A stretch of DNA of 64,000 bases from Opitutales bacterium. GTDB lineage: Bacteria > Verrucomicrobiota > Verrucomicrobiia > Opitutales > JAJFLR01. Position 1 is the stretch's first letter; every line of letters begins with the position of its first letter. The stretch spans positions 1 through 64,000 of the forward strand of contig JAJFLR010000017.1 of assembly GCA_021772565.1 (NCBI GenBank). The letters run 5' to 3'. Below are positions 9,471 to 18,894 of the stretch, in pieces. The position numbers were made by a program, and so were the translations under genes. The notes under the pieces were generated by a model. It did no database searches. It was not told the origin of the DNA and worked only from the letters and a program-made list of their open reading frames with translations.

Positions 9471-12428
9471 TTAATTAAGATATGGATGACTGATTTTCCA
9501 CTTTTCACTTAAAATTTCATCGTCAATGGTTAGTGTAGCCAATGGATAATTTAAACTATAATTATATTCATTTTTCATTGGCCCTTTAATTCCCAGTATC
9601 CCTTTATTCAGAATATTTGATATTGCGCGACAAAGTTCATCCAAAATTTCTAGATCTGAGATATGTATTTGAGGTTCAATAGAATTATTTGGTAGTAAAA
9701 TCGACATACTAATATCCTGAAATCCCATACTTTTTAAAGCCAAACCATAGAGTATCAACTGAAGTCCTTTTCCTTTTTTAATTGAAGATTTTTTAAGACT
9801 TGAATCTCCACCTGTTTTAAAATCAATAATCCAAACAGGATCATCACTAAAATTAACGATTGAATTATCAACATCAAATTTTTGAGTGATTTTTCCATTT
9901 CCTTTGCCACATAGTAACATATCTATTCTACCAGTAATCGGAATTGATACAGTATCACTGATCACACATTTTGATAATCTGGGCAATGTGTATTCAGAAA
10001 GTAATAAGGGCCAGTCATCAAAACTCTGTAACTGCAAAGCAAAATAATTTGCGATCTGATGTGCAATATTCCACTTTGAGACCCACCAATCCGGAAGCTG
10101 ACGATTCATTTTTTTATACGATAACAAAACTTTATTTAAAATTTCCTGAGACTTTTTATCCAGTTGATTCTGAATAAAATTATCGTTGGATTTTTTGATA
10201 AATTTATTGTCACTAAAAATAAGCAACCAGCTATGAACCCAATTTCCGATTACCAGAGACCAACTCTGTTGCACTTCATAAGTTTTTATTTTTTTTATTT
10301 TTAGAATGGATTCAATCCAGACATTACTTGGTTGTGTTAAAGTATACTCCCATTGCTTGGATGATAGTTTTAATCGATCATCAGGGGGGCGTCTATCAGA
10401 TGGGTAGGAAAATTCATATTCGCCAAATATTTTATCCCTATCTCGTCTAATTGAATGAACCAATTTTAGCTGATCAAACTCGACTTCATCAATACTTTTC
10501 TCCGAATTTACGACACTACATTTTAACCAGGCATTCGTCTCTGAATTAATCCTTGCGATAATACTATTTGATAGTAACTCACCCTTTTCCACCCAGTGCA
10601 ATTTAGTAAGTTTGTCGCTGATAGCTGATTGTGATAAACTTAACTGATCTAAATCTGTAAGTGAGCTAGTTACGGTTATTCCACTTTCTGTATTTGCGAT
10701 TAGCTGTGAGAAAAAAAACTCTGACAATAATTGATAGTCCGAATTACAGAGCAAAAAACTATAGTTATTCTTAACACAAATTTGCCCTGATCCAGACTTG
10801 CTTTGCTTGATAATTTTTTGATTTAAACTTTCAATTTTCTTATCAAGTAACAATGGATTTGATTTACACTCTGCCTGCCAGTTAGTTTTATTTAATCCAG
10901 TAATAATCAGATGAGAAAAATATTGGCCGTAAGCCTGATCAAGAGTCATTAGATGGATTCTGGAAAAAGGATGTTTGCCACTATCGTCTCTGCTTCGCCT
11001 TCCCAAATCAACTAAATCTTTAAGCCATTTGATAAAAATATCTTTACTGATATCACCATCCATAAAATCAGCAAAACTCAACGCGTTTTTAATTTGGTCG
11101 TCTATAATTTTAAGCCAATTATTCTCATTAAATATTTTAATTAATAGTTCCAAAAATAATTTGAAACTATTGTTAACCGGCAATAGGCAATATGTCTTTA
11201 AAAACTTCAGAGCCTGACAATCGGGTTTATCAATTTCTAAAAAGGCTTCTAATATTGAAATATTATCAATTCCAGTTTGCTCAAATGCGTAACTCAATTC
11301 CTTTTCAATATTTTCTACATCTGCATTAGTCTGTAATCCTTCAACTCTTCTTGTTCTTATAAAATTAATCAACGATGAAAGCTTTGGCGATTTTTGATAA
11401 TCTATCCAGGAATTAAGTAATTGATGTTCATTTGATAATACGGACGAATAACCAATATTATCATCATATGAGATTCCAAGTTTCTTAAATCTAATAATTA
11501 CTTCACGATATAAGATTGAATTTGATGGAAATATTATTCCAATACGACCACAACTGCAATCAGCTAAATACTCTAAACATTGCTGAACTACTGAGTCAGA
11601 CTCATCATTGATATTTGAGGATATTCTATAGTTCACCTGCGGATCCAATTCACATATCCCTGACTTAAAATAATAATTTTCCGCGAGAGATTTAAAATCC
11701 TTATTGTGCTGTGCGTCATTTAAATAATTAAATTCGCCAAAGTTTTCTTCCCAAGTTCCTAACCATGTCATGCCTGACTGTTGATCAGTTCCGTGAAATA
11801 AACAGACATCAAAATTTTCAGAACTATATATTGTATTAAAAAGTAATTGAGCCAAATGCCAATGGCTCTCGTTAAACCCATAGATAAGAACATTATATTT
11901 TATTGAATCACTATTCTGAATAATATCATAAATTGAACGATCCAATTTTTCTAAAGTCACAATACTACTCTTATGCAAAAAATTTCCTAACTCCTGGATA
12001 ATATCATTAACCACATTTAACTCAAATTTCTCATCTTCAAACCCTGATGATATCAACTGGTCATATACCCGCAAAAATTTATCCGGATCATCAGATATTG
12101 ATTGAGCAATAAAATCTCTATACTGAGCAGCAATCTTTGAAATTAATAACTTAATATCTTCGCGTGACACATTCTGCTCTTGTAATACAGTTTGTTTAGC
12201 TAAGAAATTACGCAGCAATCCTGGATTAAAGAACTCTACCCCCAAACAAGAAATATTTTCTTCAAGTAACTTAAATTTTAAAAAATTTGCCTGAGCTAAC
12301 GTCGGTGCAAGTACAATATTAAAACATGAATTCTGCCAAATTTTATTATGCGTATTTTCAAACCATGGTCGAACTACTTCATCCCAAGCTATATTGATAC
12401 CATCGGCTAAATATAGATTCCTAGCCAT
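9471..12428 (-). CDS. AddB-like PD-(D/E)XK nuclease of recombinational repair
   Basis: Large protein of 985 residues with a RecB/AddB-type nuclease at the C-terminus: GRIDMLL, then IIDFKTGG (about 867-874) and the QxxxY motif in LQLILYGLAL (about 889-898), the classic PD-(D/E)XK triad. The long N-terminal region looks like an inactivated UvrD-type helicase, as in AddB (VLAPTLAQANFLK start, YGFNESHW, GIIFPSN, HLMTLDQAYG). I see no convincing Walker A and no Cys cluster of the AddB iron-sulfur site. AddB pairs with AddA to resect double-strand breaks; no addA lies in the window. It is 36 bp downstream of ffh on the same strand and may be read from the ffh transcript. Confidence 0.8.
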   Translation of the reverse strand: MARNLYLADGINIAWDEVVRPWFENTHNKIWQNSCFNIVLAPTLAQANFLKFKLLEENISCLGVEFFNPGLLRNFLAKQTVLQEQNVSREDIKLLISKIAAQYRDFIAQSISDDPDKFLRVYDQLISSGFEDEKFELNVVNDIIQELGNFLHKSSIVTLEKLDRSIYDIIQNSDSIKYNVLIYGFNESHWHLAQLLFNTIYSSENFDVCLFHGTDQQSGMTWLGTWEENFGEFNYLNDAQHNKDFKSLAENYYFKSGICELDPQVNYRISSNINDESDSVVQQCLEYLADCSCGRIGIIFPSNSILYREVIIRFKKLGISYDDNIGYSSVLSNEHQLLNSWIDYQKSPKLSSLINFIRTRRVEGLQTNADVENIEKELSYAFEQTGIDNISILEAFLEIDKPDCQALKFLKTYCLLPVNNSFKLFLELLIKIFNENNWLKIIDDQIKNALSFADFMDGDISKDIFIKWLKDLVDLGRRSRDDSGKHPFSRIHLMTLDQAYGQYFSHLIITGLNKTNWQAECKSNPLLLDKKIESLNQKIIKQSKSGSGQICVKNNYSFLLCNSDYQLLSEFFFSQLIANTESGITVTSSLTDLDQLSLSQSAISDKLTKLHWVEKGELLSNSIIARINSETNAWLKCSVVNSEKSIDEVEFDQLKLVHSIRRDRDKIFGEYEFSYPSDRRPPDDRLKLSSKQWEYTLTQPSNVWIESILKIKKIKTYEVQQSWSLVIGNWVHSWLLIFSDNKFIKKSNDNFIQNQLDKKSQEILNKVLLSYKKMNRQLPDWWVSKWNIAHQIANYFALQLQSFDDWPLLLSEYTLPRLSKCVISDTVSIPITGRIDMLLCGKGNGKITQKFDVDNSIVNFSDDPVWIIDFKTGGDSSLKKSSIKKGKGLQLILYGLALKSMGFQDISMSILLPNNSIEPQIHISDLEILDELCRAISNILNKGILGIKGPMKNEYNYSLNYPLATLTIDDEILSEKWKISHPYLN

Positions 12429-12464
12429 CTTATTTTTTTAAGAAAAATTCATGCTAGGATAATA

Positions 12465-13817
12465 TTAAAATTTCATATTGGGCAATCCTTCTGGGCCGCC
12501 ACCCATCCCAGCCATTTTCTTCATCATCTTTCTCCCCTTCGATCCTTTCATCATTTTCATCATTTTTCTCATCTGCTGAAATTGTTTAAGAAGGGCATTA
12601 ACATCTTTAACCTTAACACCGGAACCGTTAGCAACTCTTTTACGTCGACTGCCACTTATTATTTGAGGGCTCTGGCGTTCGCGAATGGTCATTGATTGAA
12701 TAATGGCTTCAGTCCTTTTGAGTTGATTTTCTTCTTTGTCTCCCACTTTCATTCCACTCATACCAGGAAACATTTCCATAAGCGATCCGAGTGGACCCAT
12801 CTTTTTCATTTGCTGTAATTGACCGAGAAAATCTTCCAAATTAAAATCAGCACTCTGAAGCTTCATAGCCATACGTTCAGCTTCATCTTGATCGATAGTT
12901 TCCTGTGCTTTTTCAACTAGCGATACAACATCACCCATGCCCAAAATACGGGAGGCCATTCTGTCCGGATGAAAAATATCAAAATCTTCAGGCTTCTCAC
13001 CAATGCCCATGAATTTTATGGAAACACCTGTTATCGATTTCATCGAAAGTGCTGCTCCGCCTCGTGCATCACCATCGAGCTTTGTAAGAACTATGCCACT
13101 TAATTTTACTGCATCATTGAATGTTTGTGCAACATTGACTGCTTCTTGCCCTAACGCACTATCGGCCACGAGCAAAACTTCATCAGGATCGATTTTTTTT
13201 CTTAGATTTTTTATCTCATCGATTAAATCATCATCAATCTGTAAGCGCCCTGCTGTATCAAAAATTATTGCATCATTAGAATTTTCTTTGGCTTTTTTTA
13301 ATGCTGCAGCACCAATTCTAACTACGTCTTTATTTTCTCGATCTGAATAATACTGAATCTGCTCAGTATCGGCTAACGTTTCAAGCTGATCAATAGCAGC
13401 CGGTCGATAAACATCACAAGCTACAACCATTGGGGAATAACCTTTTTTTAAAAGAAATCGTGCAAGTTTAACACTGCTTGTAGTTTTTCCCGCACCGTGA
13501 AGACCCACCATCATTATACGCAACGGTTTTTTATCAACTAAATCTGTAGTCCCCTCCCCTAATAATTTTGTTAACTCGTCATTGATAATTTTTATTATCA
13601 TCTGACCGGGAGTGACCGTTTTCAAAACCTCTTTACCGACACATTCGTTATTGACTCGGTCAACAAACTCACGAGCAACTCGAAAATGAACATCAGCTGA
13701 CAATAAAGCATTGCGCACTTCCTTGAGCGCCTCAGCCATGTTTTCCTCAGACAATTTGCCAACACCTCGTAAATTGCGAACGGCTTTTCCAATTTTATCT
13801 GTAAGTGATTCAAGCAT
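12465..13817 (-). CDS. ffh: Signal recognition particle GTPase Ffh (SRP54)
   Basis: Complete Ffh of 450 residues. N domain helices at 1-95, then the G domain: P-loop GLHGAGKTT (105-113), [32 protein letters not shown] and the GEKPEDF loop. The C-terminal M domain is Met-rich ([32 protein letters not shown], runs of MMK) and holds the SRP RNA and signal peptides. It delivers nascent membrane proteins with FtsY. The gene lies downstream of sodB but separated from it by a strong terminator, so it should have its own promoter in the short gap; no Shine-Dalgarno is visible before the ATG. Confidence 0.98.
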   Translation of the reverse strand: MLESLTDKIGKAVRNLRGVGKLSEENMAEALKEVRNALLSADVHFRVAREFVDRVNNECVGKEVLKTVTPGQMIIKIINDELTKLLGEGTTDLVDKKPLRIMMVGLHGAGKTTSSVKLARFLLKKGYSPMVVACDVYRPAAIDQLETLADTEQIQYYSDRENKDVVRIGAAALKKAKENSNDAIIFDTAGRLQIDDDLIDEIKNLRKKIDPDEVLLVADSALGQEAVNVAQTFNDAVKLSGIVLTKLDGDARGGAALSMKSITGVSIKFMGIGEKPEDFDIFHPDRMASRILGMGDVVSLVEKAQETIDQDEAERMAMKLQSADFNLEDFLGQLQQMKKMGPLGSLMEMFPGMSGMKVGDKEENQLKRTEAIIQSMTIRERQSPQIISGSRRKRVANGSGVKVKDVNALLKQFQQMRKMMKMMKGSKGRKMMKKMAGMGGGPEGLPNMKF

Positions 13818-13850
13818 TTTTTTAAAATTTTATATTATATCCAAAAATAA

Positions 13851-13882
13851 AAAAACCGCTTGCGAGTAGACAAGCGGTTTTT
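13851..13882 (-). terminator. Intrinsic terminator after sodB
   Basis: Perfect 12-bp inverted repeat, AAAAACCGCTTG with CAAGCGGTTTTT around an 8-nt loop. On the minus strand the stem is followed by a T-rich tract, so it terminates the superoxide dismutase transcript just before ffh. Confidence 0.92.
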
Positions 13883-13898
13883 ATTTTTAACAAAAAAT

Positions 13899-14528
13899 TC
13901 AACCAGTTGCTTTCTTGTAATAATCGGCAACTTTACTCCAATTTACAACATTCCAAAATGCAGCAATATATTCAGGTCTACGATTTTGATAATTTAAATA
14001 GTAAGCGTGCTCCCATACATCAATTCCGAGAATTGATTTACCTGGGCAGCAGACTAAATCTTTCATTGCTGGATTGTCCTGATTAGGTGTTGAGCAAACA
14101 CAAAGCGTATTATCCTCTTTAACACAGAGCCAAGCCCAACCACTACCAAATTGTGTTGCCGCTGCATTGCTGAAAGCTTCTTTAAATGAATCAAAATTCC
14201 CAAATGAGCTATCTATAGCAACTTTCAAATCTCCATCCGGTTCTCCCCCACCATCGGGTGATAATATATCCCAAAACAACATATGATTAAAATGGCCGCC
14301 GCCATGATTTCTAATGGCACCGCGAATTTTTTCCGGAGCACTGTCTATATTTGAGATTAACTCACAGACACAATCTGGTGCATCATAATTTGCGCCACTC
14401 AATGCATCATTTAATTTTGTAATATATGTTTGATGATGCTTGGAATGATGAATCTCCATCGTTTTTGCATCAATATGCGGTTCTAATGCATCGTATGCAT
14501 AATTTAGTTCTGGTAGTGAATATGCCAT
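13899..14528 (-). CDS. sodB: Fe/Mn superoxide dismutase
   Basis: Dismutates superoxide to oxygen and hydrogen peroxide. Metal ligands are visible: His in HHSKHHQTY (about 28-36), His in [10 protein letters not shown] (about 77-86), and the Asp and His in [11 protein letters not shown] (about 168-178). The C-terminal sequence [16 protein letters not shown] is typical. Length 209 is usual and there is no signal peptide, so it is cytoplasmic. Fe versus Mn use is not decidable from these motifs alone; the sodB symbol is given by similarity. AAGGA lies about 8 nt before the ATG, one of the few clear ribosome binding sites here. Confidence 0.96.
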   Translation of the reverse strand: MAYSLPELNYAYDALEPHIDAKTMEIHHSKHHQTYITKLNDALSGANYDAPDCVCELISNIDSAPEKIRGAIRNHGGGHFNHMLFWDILSPDGGGEPDGDLKVAIDSSFGNFDSFKEAFSNAAATQFGSGWAWLCVKEDNTLCVCSTPNQDNPAMKDLVCCPGKSILGIDVWEHAYYLNYQNRRPEYIAAFWNVVNWSKVADYYKKATG

Positions 14529-14674
14529 TTTATTCCTTTGGTTAATTTTGAATTTTAAAATTAAATCGCGAATTTACTCTTGCTGAGAAAATTGCTTCAG
14601 ATTATTAATCATCAATAACAATAGCGTTTATGTATTAGTCAATTAATTATTTCCTCAAATTCAATTCTTTACTG

Positions 14675-15382
14675 ATGATCTCATCAAAATCAAATTTTCT
14701 CAAAAATTTCCCAAGACTATCTACCGGTATAATTACTATATCTGCTATAATTTTATCATTTTGTATAAATTTTAGTGAAGCTGATGCTGCTGAGATTTAT
14801 GGAAATGTAAAAATCGAAACACCAAAAAAGAAAGCTAGGGTAAATCAAAGGTATGCCAAATCTGCACTAGGAGTCATGTCAAAGATTTTGCCGTCCAAAG
14901 CTATAGTCTATCTTGAAGGTAAATTTGAAAAGTCAAAACTCACACCCCCTTCTGAAGCTATAGTAATGGGTCAAAAAAACTTGATGTTCGATCCGGCAAT
15001 TATTCCTATTTTAGTTGGATCTAAAGTTTCATTTCCCAATTATGACAACACATATCACAATGTTTTTTCTTACTCATCAACAAAATCGTTTGATCTTGGA
15101 CGCTATCAACCCAATGAAATACCACCCTTTAAATTATTTGATAAAGCCGGTGTAGTCAGAGTATTTTGCGAAGTTCACAACCACATGAGAGGAATTATTC
15201 TTGTTTTAGAATCACCCTACTTTACAGTTACAGATGATGACGGAAATTATAAATTATTAGATGTCCCAAACGGTGATTACACATTAAAGGCATGGATAAA
15301 CGAAAAAAATATCCTGAGTCAAAAAATTAATATTAAAGAAACTGACAAGCAGGAAATTAACTTTAGCAGCTCGAAAAAATAA
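14675..15382 (+). CDS. Exported cupredoxin-like protein with carboxypeptidase-regulatory-like tail
   Basis: 235 residues with a signal peptide (hydrophobic IITISAIILSFCINF, cleavage near EADA-AE). The core resembles the cupredoxin fold of methylamine-utilisation-like periplasmic proteins: the first copper His in YDNTYHNVFSYS and the C-x2-H-x2-M ligand loop in FCEVHNHMRG, giving a plausible type 1 copper site. The C-terminal part (YFTVTDDDGNYKLLDVPNGDYTLKAW) is the common regulatory-like beta domain often fused to it. It lies 86 bp upstream of the cyclase on the same strand and may be co-transcribed. Electron transfer or copper handling outside the cell is inference from the ligand pattern. 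Confidence 0.82.
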   Translation: MISSKSNFLKNFPRLSTGIITISAIILSFCINFSEADAAEIYGNVKIETPKKKARVNQRYAKSALGVMSKILPSKAIVYLEGKFEKSKLTPPSEAIVMGQKNLMFDPAIIPILVGSKVSFPNYDNTYHNVFSYSSTKSFDLGRYQPNEIPPFKLFDKAGVVRVFCEVHNHMRGIILVLESPYFTVTDDDGNYKLLDVPNGDYTLKAWINEKNILSQKINIKETDKQEINFSSSKK

Positions 15383-15468
15383 ATTATCAATATAGAACCT
15401 TACACTCTTTGTGTGCTTTGTAGTTAAAATAGAATTATTATATCTGATTACAGAAATTAAAAATTTGA

Positions 15469-17232
15469 ATGAGTGCACGCCAAAATATAATACCTGGTTT
15501 ATACATCAGTTATAAAATAAAATTGGCCTTTGCCATTGTAATAATAGTCACAGCTGTTTCAACAGCCACTTTATTTCTAACTCAAATAAAGGTTAACGAA
15601 AATTATCAGCATTTTGTAAGTAATCTTTTCCAACAACAAGTAGAACTCTTTTTTGATAAGCGACAAACTCGATTATCTGCTGCTAGAGATGCCATTGAAG
15701 ATGCCACAACTAATGTAAGATTAATTGCTGCTCTCAATGCTAATGACATCGACAGATTTTATAGCGACCTAGCATTTGAACTCACCAAAATTGTTGAGCG
15801 TTATACCAGCAATGACTCACACCTTAAACCGTTGTTTCGATTTATTGACACAGATGGAAATTATATTTCCCCAAAATCCAATAATGCCGGATACCTCATG
15901 GGAATTCCCGAGAGTAATCTTTCACAAGTCTTTAAAGATATGCTGACCAACGCTTCTGATGACAACACCGATAATGTTGGTTATCTGAATTTCACAATTA
16001 TGGAGAAAAAACATCTATTTGAAATTTTAATCATGCCAATATTTGATCCAGGTACATTTTCACATATTGGTGATCTTGTATTCGCTGCACCAGTTAATTC
16101 CATCAGTAATATTTTAGGTGTCAGTACTCAATCAATGAAATCAGGCCTTTATCTCGATGGGGAATTTTATTCAGATACTATACCAGAAGAATACCAGGAT
16201 AATATTTGTAAAGAGTCGAAAAACGTTATTAAAGGCATTATTTCCAAACCTCCAAAAGTACTGATTGATAAAATCCCGCACTTAATTTTCACAAAATCAT
16301 TAGGTGAAAATTCTCAACTTCGTGATTTTTATCAAGTATCGTTATTTTCTTTGGATGAACTGCAATTATTATTAAAAAAAATTCGTTCAACCGTCATACT
16401 GTTTACTGTGATAGCATTAGCTACTGCTATTGGACTCAGTTTAGTTACTTCTCACAATATGACCAAACCAATTTTAAACCTGGTCAGTGGCACCAAGGAA
16501 GTAAAAAAGGGAAATTTTGATATACCGGTTCCAGTTACCAGTAACGATGAACTTGGGGTACTCACTCATTCATTTAATGAGATGACTAGTGAACTAGCAA
16601 TAAAAGAAAAAATGCGCAGTGTTCTCGATAAAATTACCGATCCAGATGTCCAGGAAGAACTGCTAAAAGGCAAAATGAAACTCGGTGGTGAAGACCGTGA
16701 TTTAACAATTTTATTTTGCGACATTCGTGGCTTTACTTCCTTAACTGAGGGTATGGCTCCGACCGATGTCATCCAGATGCTTAACGAGCATATGACGGCC
16801 ATGAAAAAAGAAGTTTCAAAATATAATGGTGTAGTCGACAAATTTGTTGGTGACGAAATCATGGCGATTTTTGGCGCCCCAAAAAGTTATGGCAACGACG
16901 CACTCAATGCTGCTCAGTGTGCTTTATCGATGATGCAAGCAAGAAAGAAACTCGATGAATCTGGAAAATATAAAATTAAGATTGGTATCGGATTAGCATC
17001 CGGAAAAGTTGTTGCCGGTAATATGGGTTCAGACGATCGACAAAGTTATACCGTTTTAGGAGCACGTGTAAATTTAGCAGCCAGACTTTGTAGCGCTGCC
17101 AAACCGATGGACATTCTCATTGATGATTTAACCTGCGAACGGATAGAAAATAAAATTAAAACTGATCCAATTGTAGATTTGAAATTAAAAGGATTCAGCT
17201 CTCAGATAGTGGCCTATAAACTGACCTGTTAA
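15469..17232 (+). CDS. Membrane class III adenylate cyclase with periplasmic sensor and HAMP
   Basis: Makes cAMP from ATP. Two membrane segments (about 17-38 and 306-327) enclose a periplasmic sensor of about 265 residues (Cache-like by length and position), then a HAMP linker (about 328-380) and a catalytic domain (about 408-587). Two metal Asp are present: FCDIRGFTS (Asp418) and FVGDEIMA (Asp462). Lys458 before FVGD and Thr528 in SYTVLG form the Lys/Thr pair of ATP-specific bacterial cyclases, and Asn535 and Arg539 in VNLAARL complete the transition-state set. The enzyme looks intact. A second, broken copy of its last 156 codons lies 440 bp downstream. The sensor ligand is unknown. Confidence 0.92.
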   Translation: MSARQNIIPGLYISYKIKLAFAIVIIVTAVSTATLFLTQIKVNENYQHFVSNLFQQQVELFFDKRQTRLSAARDAIEDATTNVRLIAALNANDIDRFYSDLAFELTKIVERYTSNDSHLKPLFRFIDTDGNYISPKSNNAGYLMGIPESNLSQVFKDMLTNASDDNTDNVGYLNFTIMEKKHLFEILIMPIFDPGTFSHIGDLVFAAPVNSISNILGVSTQSMKSGLYLDGEFYSDTIPEEYQDNICKESKNVIKGIISKPPKVLIDKIPHLIFTKSLGENSQLRDFYQVSLFSLDELQLLLKKIRSTVILFTVIALATAIGLSLVTSHNMTKPILNLVSGTKEVKKGNFDIPVPVTSNDELGVLTHSFNEMTSELAIKEKMRSVLDKITDPDVQEELLKGKMKLGGEDRDLTILFCDIRGFTSLTEGMAPTDVIQMLNEHMTAMKKEVSKYNGVVDKFVGDEIMAIFGAPKSYGNDALNAAQCALSMMQARKKLDESGKYKIKIGIGLASGKVVAGNMGSDDRQSYTVLGARVNLAARLCSAAKPMDILIDDLTCERIENKIKTDPIVDLKLKGFSSQIVAYKLTC

Positions 17233-17359
17233 TTTACGAATATCCATTCTCAATTTTTGTCTTCAAACATTTTTTTGTATAAGTCTATCTTGAACAAGGT
17301 GGTTTGACAGACACTGCTATTCGAACGATTTTGCTGTGACGAGTTCAAAGTGGCGTTAA

Positions 17360-17608
17360 GCCGCCACACTCCAAATTTTAACCGTAAAACTCACACCTGA
17401 ACTCGATGCACAAATCCGAAATGAATCGGAAAATCAAGGTATATCGAAATCCGAGCTGGTGCGAAATTTTCTGGAAAAGGGATTAAAGCCCAAAGGGAAA
17501 AAAGAACTGTCCGTTTATGACTTGGTCAAGGATGACCTCGGTTGCTTCGATAGCGGGCTAGGTGATCTATCAACAAATCCCAAACACATGGAGGATTTTG
17601 GAAAGTGA
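17360..17608 (+). pseudogene. Remnant RHH antitoxin (VapB-like), no start codon
   Basis: An open frame after a TAA encodes TVKLTPELDAQI, then ESENQGISKSELVRNFLEKG: the ribbon-helix-helix DNA-binding pattern of short antitoxins, followed by a linker ending HMEDFGK. No ATG, GTG or TTG precedes the conserved start; a small hairpin (GTGGCG with CGCCAC, 17350-17367) sits where it should be. The stop overlaps the first codon of a PIN-toxin fragment in the GTGA arrangement usual for vapBC. I read it as the decayed antitoxin of a type II module. The base composition is richer in G+C than the neighbours. Confidence 0.72.
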
Positions 17609-17676
17609 TACGATCAGTTATTGTCGATACAGGACCTCTGGTTGCGGGTTTTGATCAGAGAGATTCTGTTCGATGA
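17605..17676 (+). pseudogene. PIN-domain toxin (VapC-like) truncated after 23 codons
   Basis: The GTG-started frame reads VIVDTGPLVAGFDQRD, the classic N-terminus of a PIN ribonuclease with the first metal Asp in the VDTGPLV motif. It then hits a TGA exactly where homology to the cyclase gene begins (17671). The remaining roughly 100 residues of a PIN toxin, with the other acidic residues, are missing, so it cannot be active. The breakpoint shares CGATG with the cyclase copy, suggesting illegitimate joining at a short homology. Confidence 0.72.
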
Positions 17677-18139
17677 CATCCAGATGCTCAACGAGCATAT
17701 GACAGCGATGAAAAAGGAAGTTTCAAAATATAATTGTGAAGTCGACAAATTTGTTGGTGACGATATCATGGCAATTTTTGGCGCCCCAAAAAGTTATGGC
17801 AACGACGCACTCAATGCCGTTCAAAGTGCAATCTCTATGATAAAAGCCAGAGAGGAACTCAACAATTCTGGAAAATATAGAATAAAAATCGGTATCGGTC
17901 TCGCACCAGGAAAAGTAGTTGCCGGTAATATGGCTTCAGACGATCGACAAAGTTATACTGTTTTAAGAGCACGTGTAAATTTAGCAGCCAGACTTTGTAG
18001 CGCTGCCAAACCGATGGATATTCTCATTGATGATTTAACCTGCGAACGGATAGACAATAAAATTAAAACTGACCCAATTAAAGATTTAAAATTAAAAGGC
18101 TTTAGTTGGTAAATTGTTGCATATAAGTTGATTAGTTAA
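17671..18139 (+). pseudogene. Broken duplicate of the adenylate cyclase catalytic end
   Basis: This 469-bp stretch aligns without any gap to 16764-17232, the last 156 codons of the upstream cyclase. It starts at the second half of the catalytic domain, after the first metal Asp, so it cannot form an active site. A frame entering from the toxin remnant reads through it. Changes include DEIMA to DDIMA, GASGK-type LASGKV to LAPGKV and VLGAR to VLRAR. A CAG codon of the parent is TAA here (18110-18112), after which IVAYKL is still recognisable. Substitutions are spread over the whole copy, so it is old or came from a paralogue. Confidence 0.85.
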
Positions 18140-18247
18140 TATGTAATCATTCGGCTTTAATACCAGCGAATCGACATCTCACCAACAAAGTGATATGCAT
18201 CAAAGAGATGAATTATAAAAGTGATGCGCCAGAAGTCCGATTTTATA

Positions 18248-18356
18248 GTTTCAATCCGCGTCTCGCCTTAGTGGCGAGACGAATGTTTTTTGTTTGAACA
18301 ACACGAGAATCAAGCATCAGTTTCAATCCGCGTCTCGCCTTGGTGGCGAGACGAAT
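18248..18356 (-). CRISPR. Type I-C CRISPR array: two repeats, one spacer
   Basis: Two 37-nt repeats (18248-18284 and 18320-18356) differ at one base and flank one 35-nt spacer. Read on the minus strand each repeat has an 8-bp stem, GTCTCGCC with GGCGAGAC around a 5-nt loop, and ends CGGATTGAAAC, the ending typical of type I-C repeats. The cas genes lie upstream on that strand with cas2 nearest, which fits the usual cas2-leader-array order. The repeat length may be 33 nt plus 4 chance-conserved bases; two copies cannot decide. No further repeat follows in the next 130 bp. I see no match to the spacer elsewhere in the window. Confidence 0.9.
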
Positions 18357-18591
18357 AACGGCTGATTTAACCAGCCTAGTACCAAGATCTTGCAACATGA
18401 TATTTGCGAACACAATTTAATTCGTATATTTTTTAATGGCAAATATAGAAACAGAACACATAAGTTAAACATTAACATTGTGTTATCAATATTGCGAAAT
18501 GTGACTGTTTTTATTGAAGCAATTCGTTCGCGGAGCATCGGTTATATTCTCATTTATTATAAAAATAAAAATAATTCATTGCTTAAAAAGC
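18357..18591 (-). promoter_or_regulatory. Probable CRISPR leader between cas2 and the array
   Basis: AT-rich, gene-free segment directly before the first repeat in the direction of array transcription. By position it should hold the array promoter and integration signals. I cannot point to a specific motif; the short frames here have no recognisable product. Confidence 0.55.
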
Positions 18592-18888
18592 TCAAGCAAT
18601 CAAAACATCTAACTCAAGATTAGGAGGTTGTCCAACACCATGATGCTCTGTATGATCTTTGGCTTTAGAGTCCAAAAAATAAAAGCGCAATGAATCTTTT
18701 GATAAATCAATTTCTTTGAGTAATTTATCTCTTAATTCAACCCACTCTTTACGTCCAACCTGACATTCGAATACTGACTTCTGAACTCGAATACCGTAAG
18801 ATTCACATGTTTTGGCGACACGCCTTAATCGACGTGATCCTGCTTTTAGTTCAACGGTTGATACATCATAAGTTATGAGAATTAACAT
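18592..18888 (-). CDS. cas2: CRISPR integrase subunit Cas2
   Basis: 98 residues with the Cas2 ferredoxin-like start MLILITYDVSTVE and the RRLRRVAKTCESYGIRVQKSVFEC segment, which carries the usual Arg and Tyr positions. Cas2 dimers bridge two Cas1 dimers in the spacer integration complex. The gene starts 6 bp after cas1 ends and is last in the cas4-cas1-cas2 adaptation operon, next to the leader. Length and motifs fit type I-C. Confidence 0.96.
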   Translation of the reverse strand: MLILITYDVSTVELKAGSRRLRRVAKTCESYGIRVQKSVFECQVGRKEWVELRDKLLKEIDLSKDSLRFYFLDSKAKDHTEHHGVGQPPNLELDVLIA

Positions 18889-18894
18889 CGGTTA

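Noticed and set aside
18285-18319. Array spacer targeting a gene in this window
   Set aside because: No convincing match to the 35-nt spacer was found by eye on either strand.
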